64,000 nt of DNA from Chlamydiales bacterium (GCA_024233395.1 JACKPR010000003.1:1-64000); one strand, 5' to 3'; counted from the stretch's first letter, positions 45,280 to 53,479 are shown. Notes: generated by a model from the letters alone, not told the origin. Program-made: numbers and translations.

Positions 45280-45872
45280 ATGTAGCGCATGAAAGTTATC
45301 CCGATACTCATCACGATGCTTACTCTAGGGCAACTTTTGGTTTTTGGGTTTACCTTCTAACTGACTTTATATTTTTATCGACGATTTTTGCATGCTATGC
45401 AGTTTTGAGTAAAAATACATTCGGAGGATTAACCCCTCGAGATATCTTTTCTCTTCCTTTTTCAACTGTGCAAACATTTGTCATGCTATGTATTGCATTT
45501 ACTGCAGGAGTCTTAGGAGCATATGCCCATAGAAAAAGTAAGGGTGGAGTGATTACTTTCACATTCCTTACATTCCTATTGGGACTTGTTTTTTTAGGAA
45601 TGATGGGACATGAATTTTCTCATATTTTTGCTGCGGGATATAGCTGGAAGTCGACGGCCTTTTTATCGATGTATTTTTCCTTGATTGGAATGTTTGGTCT
45701 TCATGTAATCTTTGGTCTTCTTTGGATTATTGTTTTAATTGTTCCTGTTTTTAAGGAAGGGGTCACTGCTGTTAGTATAAGGAGGCTCACCTGTCTTAGA
45801 ATGTTCTGGCAGTTTATTAATATCGTTTGGGTCTTAATTTTTACCTTTGTATATGTATTAGGAGTGATATGA
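45276..45872 (+). CDS. cyoC: Cytochrome bo-type quinol oxidase subunit III
   Basis: 198 aa with five hydrophobic segments (FWVYLLTDFIFLSTIFACYA, ... VWVLIFTFVYVLGVI) and HEFSHIFAAGYSWKSTAFL, typical of CyoC. It overlaps cyoB and cyoD by a few bases on either side, so translation of the whole operon is coupled. Confidence 0.94.
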   Translation: MNVAHESYPDTHHDAYSRATFGFWVYLLTDFIFLSTIFACYAVLSKNTFGGLTPRDIFSLPFSTVQTFVMLCIAFTAGVLGAYAHRKSKGGVITFTFLTFLLGLVFLGMMGHEFSHIFAAGYSWKSTAFLSMYFSLIGMFGLHVIFGLLWIIVLIVPVFKEGVTAVSIRRLTCLRMFWQFINIVWVLIFTFVYVLGVI

Positions 45873-46207
45873 TAGACACACATCATGGCTGGAATGCCAG
45901 CATTAAGCCTGTAGTTTTAGGTTTTATTTTCTCGATAATCTCTATTTTTGCGGTTTACCGAACAGCCACACACATGCATCTTAAACACGATTGGCTTGTG
46001 TTTACTGTTGTAGGAGTAGGATGTTTACAGGTAATTTTACAGCTCATTTTCTTCTTTCATATAGGGCTTGAATCAAAACCACGTTGGAACCTAATCATGC
46101 TCCTTTTTACGATTTTTCTGATTCTTGCAATCGTACTAGGAACACTTTGGATCATGTATAACTTAGATTATAACCTGATGCCAGAGATGGGATCTCATGG
46201 TTATTGA
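45869..46207 (+). CDS. cyoD: Cytochrome bo-type quinol oxidase subunit IV
   Basis: About 112 aa from MIDTHHGWNAS, with TAGGAG just before the ATG; the start overlaps the cyoC stop (ATGA). Three membrane segments and FFFHIGLESKPRWNLIMLLFT fit CyoD, which helps assemble CuB in subunit I. Confidence 0.92.
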   Translation: MIDTHHGWNASIKPVVLGFIFSIISIFAVYRTATHMHLKHDWLVFTVVGVGCLQVILQLIFFFHIGLESKPRWNLIMLLFTIFLILAIVLGTLWIMYNLDYNLMPEMGSHGY

Positions 46208-46362
46208 TTGCAGTAACAATCAGGGCAATTGTGTGGACAAGGGCACTCTGGATGTGTGCACTTGCAATTTGGGCCAGCCTTACTTGTATTTGAGGAAGGT
46301 GTTTCTGCCTTGGAGCAGGCAATAAAAAGAAAGACTAAAGGTAAAAATAATAACTTTTTCAT
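46201..46362 (-). CDS. Tiny Cys-rich lipoprotein between cyoD and cyoE
   Basis: A 53-codon ORF read directly from the sequence. It starts MKKLLFLPLVFLFIACSKAE, a textbook lipoprotein signal with the lipobox Cys at residue 16. After a short linker the tail is CKCTHPECPCPHNCPDCYCN, with eight Cys and two His in 20 residues, which looks like a metal-binding (metallothionein-like) cluster. It converges with cyoD, sharing bases 46201-46207. A clear ribosome-binding site is not seen. Copper or zinc binding at the envelope next to a copper oxidase operon is inference. Confidence 0.65.
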   Translation of the reverse strand: MKKLLFLPLVFLFIACSKAETPSSNTSKAGPNCKCTHPECPCPHNCPDCYCNQ

Positions 46363-46444
46363 GAGCAAATCTTGGGTTAAAGGTTTTTAGAGATTGTTAA
46401 CGGAAAATTTTTTGTTAACAGTCTCTTACATAGATTAGGAAAAA

Positions 46445-47323
46445 ATGGAAAAAATAGCAAAACTTACTCTTACCAATCATCTTAAAAACTTTATTCTAGT
46501 CTCGAAACCTGGGATTATAATGGGAAATGCTCTAACTGCTATTGGAGGATTTGCCTTAGCATCAAAAGGGTCTTTTGATTCTTGGCTTTTTCTTGCAATG
46601 CTAGAAGGGCTTGCTTTTATCATTGCTTCGGCTTGCGTTTTTAACAATGTAATTGATCGAGAATTGGATAAAAAAATGACGCGAACGCAAAATCGTCCCC
46701 TTCCTAAGGGTACGATTTCCCCGAAAACCGCACTAGTTTTTGCATTCCTTCTAGGAATAATGGGTGTCTTTATCTTGAGTCTTTATACCAACCTTTTAAC
46801 GTTGATCGTTGCTCTTACAGGCCTTGTGGTTTATGTCTTTATCTATAGTTTTTCAAAGTACAAGACAAGTTATGGAACATTAATTGGAAGTATTGCAGGC
46901 GCAATTCCCCCTGTAGTGGGTTATGCTGCTGTTTCTCATCGAATTGATTTAGCAGCCTTGATTCTATTTTTGATGATAGCTCTATGGCAAATGCCTCATT
47001 TTTATGCGATTGCGATCTTTAGATTAAAGGATTATGAAAAAGGTTCGATACCTGTTCTTCCTCTTAAGCGAGGAATGCTCACAACAAAGGTGCACATGGT
47101 CTTTTATTGTTTAGCATTCATGATGGTATCCACCCTTTTAGCTTTCTTTGATTATGCAGGTCCACTTTACTTTGTAGTCATGAGCTTATTCGGGCTTGCT
47201 TGGCTAATCCTTTCCATTCAAGGATTGACGTGTAAGAATGATCAAAAATGGGCGCGGAAAATGTTTTTCTTTTCTCTTGTCATTGTTATCGCTCTCTGCA
47301 CCCTTACTTCATTTAGCGGGTAA
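46445..47323 (+). CDS. cyoE: Protoheme IX farnesyltransferase (haem O synthase)
   Basis: A UbiA-type prenyltransferase, 292 aa with about eight or nine membrane segments. The first Asp-rich motif is NNVIDRELDKKMTRTQNRPL and the second lies in FRLKDYEKGSIPVLPL. It makes haem O for the oxidase encoded just upstream. It is separated from cyoD by the antisense Cys-rich lipoprotein gene, so it probably has its own promoter. Confidence 0.95.
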   Translation: MEKIAKLTLTNHLKNFILVSKPGIIMGNALTAIGGFALASKGSFDSWLFLAMLEGLAFIIASACVFNNVIDRELDKKMTRTQNRPLPKGTISPKTALVFAFLLGIMGVFILSLYTNLLTLIVALTGLVVYVFIYSFSKYKTSYGTLIGSIAGAIPPVVGYAAVSHRIDLAALILFLMIALWQMPHFYAIAIFRLKDYEKGSIPVLPLKRGMLTTKVHMVFYCLAFMMVSTLLAFFDYAGPLYFVVMSLFGLAWLILSIQGLTCKNDQKWARKMFFFSLVIVIALCTLTSFSG

Positions 47324-47328
47324 CTAGA

Positions 47329-48624
47329 TTAACCCCGTCTTTTATGAGGACGCCCAGACCGTTTACTTGCCTTCTTTTCTTTAGGTTTTCTAGAGGGTGT
47401 TTTTTTAGAATCAGCTTTAAAACGACGTTTAAAGCCTCCTCTTTTTCGTGGGCGTTTTTGAGAGTCATTAGATAAACCTTGTTTAATCTTAGGTTCTAAC
47501 CCGACGATCTCTTCAACTGCAATCGACTGACCGGTAAATTCTTTGATCTTTTTTACTAAAAAGGCATCACGGCCAGCAACGAAAGATAGAGCTGTTCCTG
47601 TGGCTCCAGCTCGACCTGTTCGGCCAATGCGGTGGACGTAGTCTTCTACATTGTTGGGAAGATCAAAATTAATGACATGGGTGATCGATTGGACATCAAT
47701 TCCACGCGCTGCAACATCGGTAGCAACTAAGACATTAATTTTACCATTGCGCAGCTGTTTGATGGTGCGACTTCTCTGCCTTTGGTTCATATCCCCATGA
47801 AGAGCTGCTGCTGGATATTCTTTATCTTTTAGTTCTCTAACCAGCTGGTCTGCATACCGTTTTGTAGAAGTAAAAATGATCGTATCACCTACACCATCTT
47901 GCATGAGAATATGATCAAGAAGGCGGTTTTTATGATGGCGATCATCGACAAAATGAAGAGCTTGCTTAATATTTTTATGCTCGGCGTGATCAGGATCTAC
48001 TTTAATTTCTAAGGGGTTTTTTAAAAGGCGCTGAGATAGTTTAATCACTTCTCCCTGCAATGTTGCTGAGAACAAGAGTGTTTGCCTCGAAGCGGGGGTT
48101 TTTGCCACAATTTGTTCGACAGGTTTAACAAATCCCATGTCTAGCATTCGGTCTGCCTCATCAAGAACAACCATTTCTATCCTTGAAAAATCAATTTTTC
48201 CCCGGTCAATAAAGTCAATAAGCCGCCCTGGTGTTGCAATCAAAATATCATAAGGTTGAGAGAGTTTTTTAATCTGTTTGGGATAAGGAACACCTCCAAC
48301 AACACAAACTGTTTTTACGCGCTTTAAAAACTTGCTATATTTCTCTGCTTGAACAGTGATTTGCATCGCAAGTTCTCGTGTAGGAACGAGGATAAGAATT
48401 CGAGGGCCTTTTCCATCTTTTTTTGAGGGAGAAGCTAAAAGATTCAAAGCTGGAAGCAAGAAAGCTGCGGTTTTTCCTGTTCCTGTTTGTGCCGAAGCGC
48501 GCAGGTCTGAACCATCCATAATCATTGGTATTGCCTCAGACTGAATCTTCGTTGGTTTTGTGTATCCTGCTTTAGTCACAGCCTTAAGGATCTCAGGATG
48601 TAAACTCAATGTATCAAAAGTCAT
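47329..48624 (-). CDS. DEAD-box RNA helicase (RhlE-like)
   Basis: 431 aa. In order: Q motif (GYTKPTKIQSEAIP), SAQTGTGKTAAFLLPAL (motif I), PTRELAMQI (Ia), TPGRLIDF (Ib), VLDEADRMLDMGF (II), FSATL (III), the second RecA domain with DVAARGIDVQSI (V) and HRIGRTGRAG (VI). From about 385 the tail is Lys/Arg-rich, a usual RNA-binding extension. Role in ribosome assembly or RNA turnover is by family. It converges with cyoE with 5 bases between stops. Confidence 0.95.
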   Translation of the reverse strand: MTFDTLSLHPEILKAVTKAGYTKPTKIQSEAIPMIMDGSDLRASAQTGTGKTAAFLLPALNLLASPSKKDGKGPRILILVPTRELAMQITVQAEKYSKFLKRVKTVCVVGGVPYPKQIKKLSQPYDILIATPGRLIDFIDRGKIDFSRIEMVVLDEADRMLDMGFVKPVEQIVAKTPASRQTLLFSATLQGEVIKLSQRLLKNPLEIKVDPDHAEHKNIKQALHFVDDRHHKNRLLDHILMQDGVGDTIIFTSTKRYADQLVRELKDKEYPAAALHGDMNQRQRSRTIKQLRNGKINVLVATDVAARGIDVQSITHVINFDLPNNVEDYVHRIGRTGRAGATGTALSFVAGRDAFLVKKIKEFTGQSIAVEEIVGLEPKIKQGLSNDSQKRPRKRGGFKRRFKADSKKTPSRKPKEKKASKRSGRPHKRRG

Positions 48625-48745
48625 CTATATACCAATTTTTTCAGATTAAAAATTTTCTCATCGAGGTGAGTTTATCATACAGCGCCTCTTTAAAGATATC
48701 TTATTCGTAGAAAGAAAACTGACTGCTATGCAAAATAGTTAGTAT

Positions 48746-48910
48746 ATGAATCTATCCTACTATTATAAACCCCACCCTTTGGGCCCTTTTTTCCCAGAAT
48801 CTGCAGCCTCTTTCTGCCCTATTTTATCAAGTAGAGTGCTCAAAGAGACTGCACATTCTGAAAAAAAATGCTTCCAAACTCTGGAATTTTTAATAGTAGG
48901 ATAGATTTAT
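48746..48910. mobile_element. Family-D-like element ending on the carbonic anhydrase start (165 bp)
   Basis: Left end ATGAATCTATCCTACTATTA; right end inverse ATAAATCTATCCTACTATTA. The interior is non-coding. The last bases form the AT of the following ATG, and the end supplies AGGA seven bases before it as a ribosome-binding site. Confidence 0.7.
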
Positions 48911-49547
48911 GAAAGAGCTAAAGCAATTATTTGAAAACAATCGGGCATGGGCAGAAGAGAAAGTAAAGAAAGATCCTGAGGTCTTTAAACGCCTCTCTAA
49001 GGAGCAAACTCCAAAATATCTATGGATTGGATGTTCTGATAGTCGGATTCCTGCAAACGAAGTGTTAGGTCTTGAACCGGGTGAAGTCTTTGTTCATCGG
49101 AATGTTGCCAATCTCGTTCCTCATACAGACATCAATTGTCTTTCTGTTCTCCAGTATGGAATTGATTATCTTCATGTTGAGCATATCATTGTGTGTGGGC
49201 ATTATGGTTGTGGAGGGGCTTTGGCTGCTATGGAAAAAGGGCAATTTGGTCTTGTTGACAATTGGCTACGCCATCTTCGTGATGTCTATTTTCAAGAAAA
49301 AGAAGAGCTAGAATCGATTTCTGATTTGCAGGAAAGATCAAAACGTTTTATCGAGCTCAATGTTCTCTATCAAGTGATGAACGTCTGTCACACGACCATT
49401 GTTCAAAATGCGTGGGCACAAGGAAAGAAACTCGCTATTCATGGGTGGGTTTATGATATTTCAACCGGATGCCTCAAAGACCTCAATTGCTGCATCTCAT
49501 CCTTGGATCAGATCGATGAGGCATACCGGACATTAAAACTTCACTAA
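48909..49547 (+). CDS. Cytoplasmic beta-carbonic anhydrase
   Basis: Interconverts CO2 and bicarbonate. 212 aa, no signal peptide. Zinc ligands Cys42, His98 and Cys101 with the Asp44/Arg46 dyad are visible in WIGCSDSRIPAN and VCGHYGCGGA. Its own ribosome-binding site is provided by the end of the family-D-like element. It ends one base from the stop of the converging secreted-protein gene. Confidence 0.94.
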   Translation: MKELKQLFENNRAWAEEKVKKDPEVFKRLSKEQTPKYLWIGCSDSRIPANEVLGLEPGEVFVHRNVANLVPHTDINCLSVLQYGIDYLHVEHIIVCGHYGCGGALAAMEKGQFGLVDNWLRHLRDVYFQEKEELESISDLQERSKRFIELNVLYQVMNVCHTTIVQNAWAQGKKLAIHGWVYDISTGCLKDLNCCISSLDQIDEAYRTLKLH

Positions 49548-49548
49548 A

Positions 49549-50154
49549 TTACTTTTTATCCATTGATAATGTGAAGTAGTTTCCCCCTTTCCCGTCATTG
49601 GTTAATGTAACAGGGACGTTGTAGCTCTCATCAGCAGTAAAAAGAGTCCATGTTTGAACACGTTTTTCCTCGATATGACTATCATCAGAACTGATAAAAA
49701 TATGTCCGTTTTTTTCCTGCAGGAGTTTCATTCCTTCAGGGCAAAGTAAAGAGAGTTGAGGTCCGTTGACAATATCGAAAAAGAGTTTAGGGGTTATCAG
49801 GGAACTATCGCTTAAACAGAAAAGTTTAGCTTGAACAATGTTTGTTGCTTTTACAAGATGGACTGCTATCAATCCTTTTAATGGCTTTTCTTCGGATCCA
49901 AAGTCTCCTTCAAGGAAAACTGCAGCCATTTGCTCATTATCAATAATCGGATCCAAAACCCCTGTTATCCGCATTTCATTTTGATCAGATTTAACATAGG
50001 GATCAAGGGAGGCTGATGAAAGGTATTCGATGATTTTCTCTTGGATGACTTCTTTTGAAATAGGAAGATCATAGTTATCTCCATTAGCAAATGCCTGAGT
50101 GATACCTAATGTGACAAATAGACCTACCATTAAGGGTAAAAAGTGTTTTCTCAT
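49549..50154 (-). CDS. Secreted hypothetical protein, 201 aa
   Basis: A signal peptide (1-23, LFVTLGITQAFAN) is followed by a mixed alpha/beta domain. I recognise no family; the segment GLIAVHLVKATNIVQAKLFCL and the C-terminal strands (YNVPVTLTNDGKGGNYFTLS) suggest a compact periplasmic domain. Two Cys, one in each of LFCLSDS and SLLCPEG, could form a disulfide. It is a single gene, downstream of a family-B element. Confidence 0.7.
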   Translation of the reverse strand: MRKHFLPLMVGLFVTLGITQAFANGDNYDLPISKEVIQEKIIEYLSSASLDPYVKSDQNEMRITGVLDPIIDNEQMAAVFLEGDFGSEEKPLKGLIAVHLVKATNIVQAKLFCLSDSSLITPKLFFDIVNGPQLSLLCPEGMKLLQEKNGHIFISSDDSHIEEKRVQTWTLFTADESYNVPVTLTNDGKGGNYFTLSMDKK

Positions 50155-50169
50155 AACGTTTTTTCCATT

Positions 50170-50333
50170 GAACCTATCCCGAATTAATAATATTATTTTA
50201 TTCCATACTTTTTGTCATCTTTTTCAGCCTCTTTTTGAACCCTTGTCTCATGGACAATGTGATCAAAAAGAGGCTAAAAAATCTGTTCAAAAACTGAAGA
50301 AATCAAATAAATCCATTAATTAGGGATAGGTTC
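50170..50333. mobile_element. Family-B miniature element, full copy (164 bp)
   Basis: Terminal repeats GAACCTATCCCGAATTAAT and inverse GAACCTATCCCTAATTAAT. The arms pair imperfectly through AGCCTCTTTTTGA, and the tip CCTTGTCTCATGGACAATG is the same core as in family A. The right end overlaps the 3' end of the GT10 gene and contains its stop codon. Confidence 0.85.
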
Positions 50334-51360
50334 TTTCATGGGTTAATAATTCTGAAAGGGTTTCAGAGAAACACTCCCAGGTAAATTTTTGACTTTCAGG
50401 GCTTTTTAGATAAGTAGAGATATGGGAAAGATAGGATTCGTACTCTTTTTTTGTCATTTTTTGAAGAAAGGAAAGCATTTCTTCAAAATCACTAAATTGC
50501 CGATAGTCAATAAAGCATTCTTTGGGGATATAGTCTTCAATATTTGGGGCTCCGAGATAAATCGGGATGGCTCCTGCAGCAAAGCTATCGAAGATTTTTT
50601 CAGTGACATATCCTGGAACAGCAGCATTCTCAAAGCAGAAGTTAAATTTATACCCTTTAAGAGCTTCTTGTTTATCAGGAACACGTCCTTTAGCATTTTT
50701 AAAGCCCTCCCAACCCTTTCCATAGAGATCAAAGGTTCCTTGTGGTTTTTCTTCGAAGAAGGATACAGCCGCCCGCCGCATTGAGTAGAGCTCTTTTTCA
50801 AAGTCATTAAATTTCAGATTCGAATTGATCATACAGAGCAGTTTGCGCTCTTCGAATAAGGGGAGGTTTTCATCTAAAGGTCTAAGCGCAGGATAATGAA
50901 ACTTGATAAACTTTTTCCCATCAATCATTTCATCATGCCATGTTAATACTATTCCAAAGAGATCGAGAACTTCCTGAGTATATTGGTGATCAAAAACGGA
51001 AGGAGGTTCCCAAGAGATGAGGACGAGTTTTTCCTTAGGAATTTGTTTGAGTTTTGCCTTAGAAAAGGGAGGATTGAGATTATTGAAAATGATCTTTTCT
51101 GTTTTTAAGTTTTTAAGGAAATAGCTAAAACGCTTGAGATACTCCCGTTTTTTCGGTTGCTCTTGCATCAGAGCCCATTCAAAACGGTACCCCGATTCTT
51201 TCATTTCTTCTGCAAACTTTAGGCCTGCAAAAGGCACCCCTTGAGGAAGTTCATTGACAAAAGGGGTCACTTTAATCACTTTTTCCTTTTCAGTGAAAAA
51301 AACAAAAGTTCCCAATCCAAGGCAAAAAATAATAAGAAAATAAAGGAAAGTCTTTTTCAT
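50320..51360 (-). CDS. GT10 alpha-1,3-fucosyltransferase-like protein
   Basis: About 346 aa with an N-terminal membrane anchor (MKKTFLYFLIIFCLGLGTFV). The GT10 signature is clear in the C-terminal half: FNFCFENAAVPGYVTEKIFD, SFAAGAIPIYLGAPNIEDYI, then PKECFIDYRQFSD, the GDP-fucose-binding region. The upstream extension to 51432 is hydrophobic but unsupported. The last codons (Arg-Thr-Tyr-Pro-stop) lie inside the end of a family-B element, so the C-terminus was altered by insertion. Fucosylation of LPS or a surface glycan is the family activity. The gene is divergent from the secreted carbonic anhydrase. Confidence 0.88.
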   Translation of the reverse strand: MKKTFLYFLIIFCLGLGTFVFFTEKEKVIKVTPFVNELPQGVPFAGLKFAEEMKESGYRFEWALMQEQPKKREYLKRFSYFLKNLKTEKIIFNNLNPPFSKAKLKQIPKEKLVLISWEPPSVFDHQYTQEVLDLFGIVLTWHDEMIDGKKFIKFHYPALRPLDENLPLFEERKLLCMINSNLKFNDFEKELYSMRRAAVSFFEEKPQGTFDLYGKGWEGFKNAKGRVPDKQEALKGYKFNFCFENAAVPGYVTEKIFDSFAAGAIPIYLGAPNIEDYIPKECFIDYRQFSDFEEMLSFLQKMTKKEYESYLSHISTYLKSPESQKFTWECFSETLSELLTHERTYP

Positions 51361-51434
51361 ACTTTTCGATCTTACCATGAAAATAATGAAAATAGTATAG
51401 AAAAAATGATTGAGAATAAAGAGGTGAATCACTC

Positions 51435-52058
51435 ATGAGAAAGTTTTGTCTTATTTTAATCTTCAGTATCACCCTTTTACAGGCAACAGAGACACCTGAA
51501 GAAGCTTTAAAAAGGCTTAAATTAGGCAATCACCGTTTTGCTACAGAAAGACTTCTCCATCCCGATAGAACCCATGAAAGGCGACTTTCTCTTGCAGAGC
51601 ACCAATCTCCCTATGCAGTGATTGTGACATGTTCAGATTCAAGAGTGGTTCCAGAGGTGATCTTTGATGAAGGATTAGGAGATCTTTTTGTTATTCGTGT
51701 TGCTGGGAATATCATCGGGGCTACAGAACTTGAAAGTGTGATTTATGCTGTAGATCATCTAAATCCTTCAATCATCGTTGTTATGGGGCATGAAAAGTGT
51801 GGAGCGGTAGATGCTGTTGTTCACGATCATGATCAAGATATTCCAGCAATCGCTAACCTTATTGAACCCTCAGTAAAGAAAGCTAAAGGAGGTGGAGCAA
51901 AAGATATATTAAAAAAATCTATTGAGCTCAATGCGCTCAATATGCGTTCCCTTCTTTTAAATGCAGTTACGATTGATAAGAAAGTTCATGCAGGGTCCCT
52001 TGCAGTCTATGGAGCCTATTATCATCTTGAGACAGGTGGTGTTGATTTCTTAAATTGA
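51435..52058 (+). CDS. Periplasmic beta-carbonic anhydrase
   Basis: 207 aa with a signal peptide (1-17, FCLILIFSITLLQATET). Zinc site Cys66, His119 and Cys122 with Asp68/Arg70 is seen in VTCSDSRVVPE and VVMGHEKCGAVDAV. Export would place CO2/bicarbonate exchange in the periplasm, complementing the cytoplasmic enzyme 2 kb upstream. A 50-bp palindrome derived from family A follows the stop and may terminate transcription. Confidence 0.92.
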   Translation: MRKFCLILIFSITLLQATETPEEALKRLKLGNHRFATERLLHPDRTHERRLSLAEHQSPYAVIVTCSDSRVVPEVIFDEGLGDLFVIRVAGNIIGATELESVIYAVDHLNPSIIVVMGHEKCGAVDAVVHDHDQDIPAIANLIEPSVKKAKGGGAKDILKKSIELNALNMRSLLLNAVTIDKKVHAGSLAVYGAYYHLETGGVDFLN

Positions 52059-52079
52059 ACAAATCCTTTTTCTCATTTA

Positions 52080-52129
52080 TATAGCTAATGCAGTTTAAAT
52101 CATCCCATTTTTAAACTGCATTAGCTATA
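52080..52129. repeat. Family-A deletion derivative (50-bp palindrome)
   Basis: TATAGCTAATGCAGTTTAAA at the left, its exact inverse at the right, with only TCATCCCATTT left between them. It equals both family-A ends with the interior removed, and is placed where a terminator of the carbonic anhydrase gene would be. Confidence 0.8.
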
Positions 52130-52171
52130 CTAGAAGTGTTTATTAAGTGTTTATTATCACTGGAGGTATGT

Positions 52172-52453
52172 ATGAGATTTATTTTAAGTGCTTTTGCATC
52201 AGTTTTTATTGCTTTTTCTGCAGCTCAAGGAAGCGAAGAAGCTGTAACAATTAACTTCAATATCACTCTTGATTGTCCTCTAAGTGTTGAGCGTGAGGCT
52301 TTAGAGTCCATTATTCCTTCTCCAGATTATCAGTCTCCAAATCTTGAAGAATGGATCCGCACAACCCTTAATGAGTTAGATCATGTGAGAGCCTTAGTTC
52401 AGTCTGGTCATTTTAAGAATACCACTGTGAATTTTGGTTCAAATAATTCTTAA
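52172..52453 (+). CDS. Secreted small protein, first of a tandem pair
   Basis: 93 aa from MRFILSAF, with GGAGG five bases before the ATG. A signal peptide (about 1-20, ending FSAAQGS) is followed by an acidic domain with NLEEWIRTTLNELDHVRALVQSGHF. The following ORF has a similar pattern (YEEWSLHAFTVMHELERLILSGKL), so the two are diverged duplicates. No family is recognised. Confidence 0.6.
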   Translation: MRFILSAFASVFIAFSAAQGSEEAVTINFNITLDCPLSVEREALESIIPSPDYQSPNLEEWIRTTLNELDHVRALVQSGHFKNTTVNFGSNNS

Positions 52454-52727
52454 ACATCAAATTGTTGGTGCAAATTCTTTAAAGTTCAACAATGATGCAA
52501 ACCAACCGTTCACAGAAGTGACTTATTGTCTCGATCTTAAGGGGGCTATGAGTGAAGAGTTTCAAGCGTTTTTAGATGCGTTGACAAAAGAGGATCAAAC
52601 GTTTGAGAGTTATGAAGAGTGGTCCCTTCATGCTTTTACTGTCATGCACGAACTTGAGCGATTGATTCTTAGTGGAAAACTAAATCGAACACAAGGCAGC
52701 ATCGATGTTGGAGATCCGCAGAGTTGA
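52434..52727 (+). CDS. Second member of the tandem pair, or frameshifted continuation
   Basis: The ORF begins at TTG inside the end of the first gene (20-base overlap, different frame) and has no signal peptide of its own. The domain EVTYCLDLKGAMSEEFQ to LILSGKLNRTQGSI parallels the mature part of the first protein. Either it is translated by coupling, or a single two-domain gene has suffered a frameshift near 52435-52450. I cannot decide between these. Confidence 0.45.
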   Translation: MVQIILKHQIVGANSLKFNNDANQPFTEVTYCLDLKGAMSEEFQAFLDALTKEDQTFESYEEWSLHAFTVMHELERLILSGKLNRTQGSIDVGDPQS

Positions 52728-52767
52728 TGAGGAGTGCATTTATATCAAAACCAATTTTTGAAGTTGT

Positions 52768-53415
52768 TTAGGTATAGCTCACAGGCTTTTCTACTAGGAA
52801 ATTATAAGCCCAAGGTTTTCCAACGAAAATTTTAAGATGGAATCCTGTCGATTCACAAAGTTCTCCTACTTTTTTCATTCGTTGAAAATGAGGGTCAAAA
52901 ATCACCTCTGTAATTGAAAGAATTCCTCCGGGCTTTAATGAGGTATAGATCTCTTTCAAAGCAGCCTGTTGGTTAGGGATTTCTCCTAAGACGGTTACAA
53001 GGAGGGCACAATCAAATTGATTGGGGGTAAGTTGATTCTCACCTAAGACAGCTTTAAGCAAACGAATATTTTCTAATTTCTCATCGGTCGCTTTTTTCTT
53101 TACCTTTGTCAGCATTTCTTCTTGAATATCAAGGGCTGTAACTTCTCCAGAAGGCCCCACTTTTTTTGCTGCAGGGATGGTAAGACGTCCTGGACCACAT
53201 CCTGCATCAAGGATCTTCATGCCTGATTTTAGGTTGAGCTGAGCAATAATTTCATTTGCTCGATTTGTTTTAGTAAAGGGGTTATCTCTCTCAATAAGCC
53301 ACCCTAACCACGACGGACAAGGAAGATGGATCCGTTTTGAAGAAAAGCGCCAGATAAGAACAATCATGGCTCCAAATAGGAAAAATCCAAGAATAAAAAA
53401 GATTGAAAAATTCAT
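52768..53415 (-). CDS. Membrane-anchored SAM-dependent methyltransferase
   Basis: 215 aa. An N-terminal membrane segment (2-22) precedes a class I methyltransferase fold: GMKILDAGCGPGRLTIPAA (SAM motif I), VTALDIQEEML (motif post-I), FDCALLVTVLGEIPN and LKPGGILSITEV. It resembles the Methyltransf_11/UbiE-like group. The substrate is unknown; the anchor suggests a lipid or quinone-like acceptor. Confidence 0.85.
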   Translation of the reverse strand: MNFSIFFILGFFLFGAMIVLIWRFSSKRIHLPCPSWLGWLIERDNPFTKTNRANEIIAQLNLKSGMKILDAGCGPGRLTIPAAKKVGPSGEVTALDIQEEMLTKVKKKATDEKLENIRLLKAVLGENQLTPNQFDCALLVTVLGEIPNQQAALKEIYTSLKPGGILSITEVIFDPHFQRMKKVGELCESTGFHLKIFVGKPWAYNFLVEKPVSYT

Positions 53416-53479
53416 TCTTTCTTCATTTGAAAGATAATATTAAGGAGTCATTTTTTCAGAAAAGCTTTTAAAAAACTAC

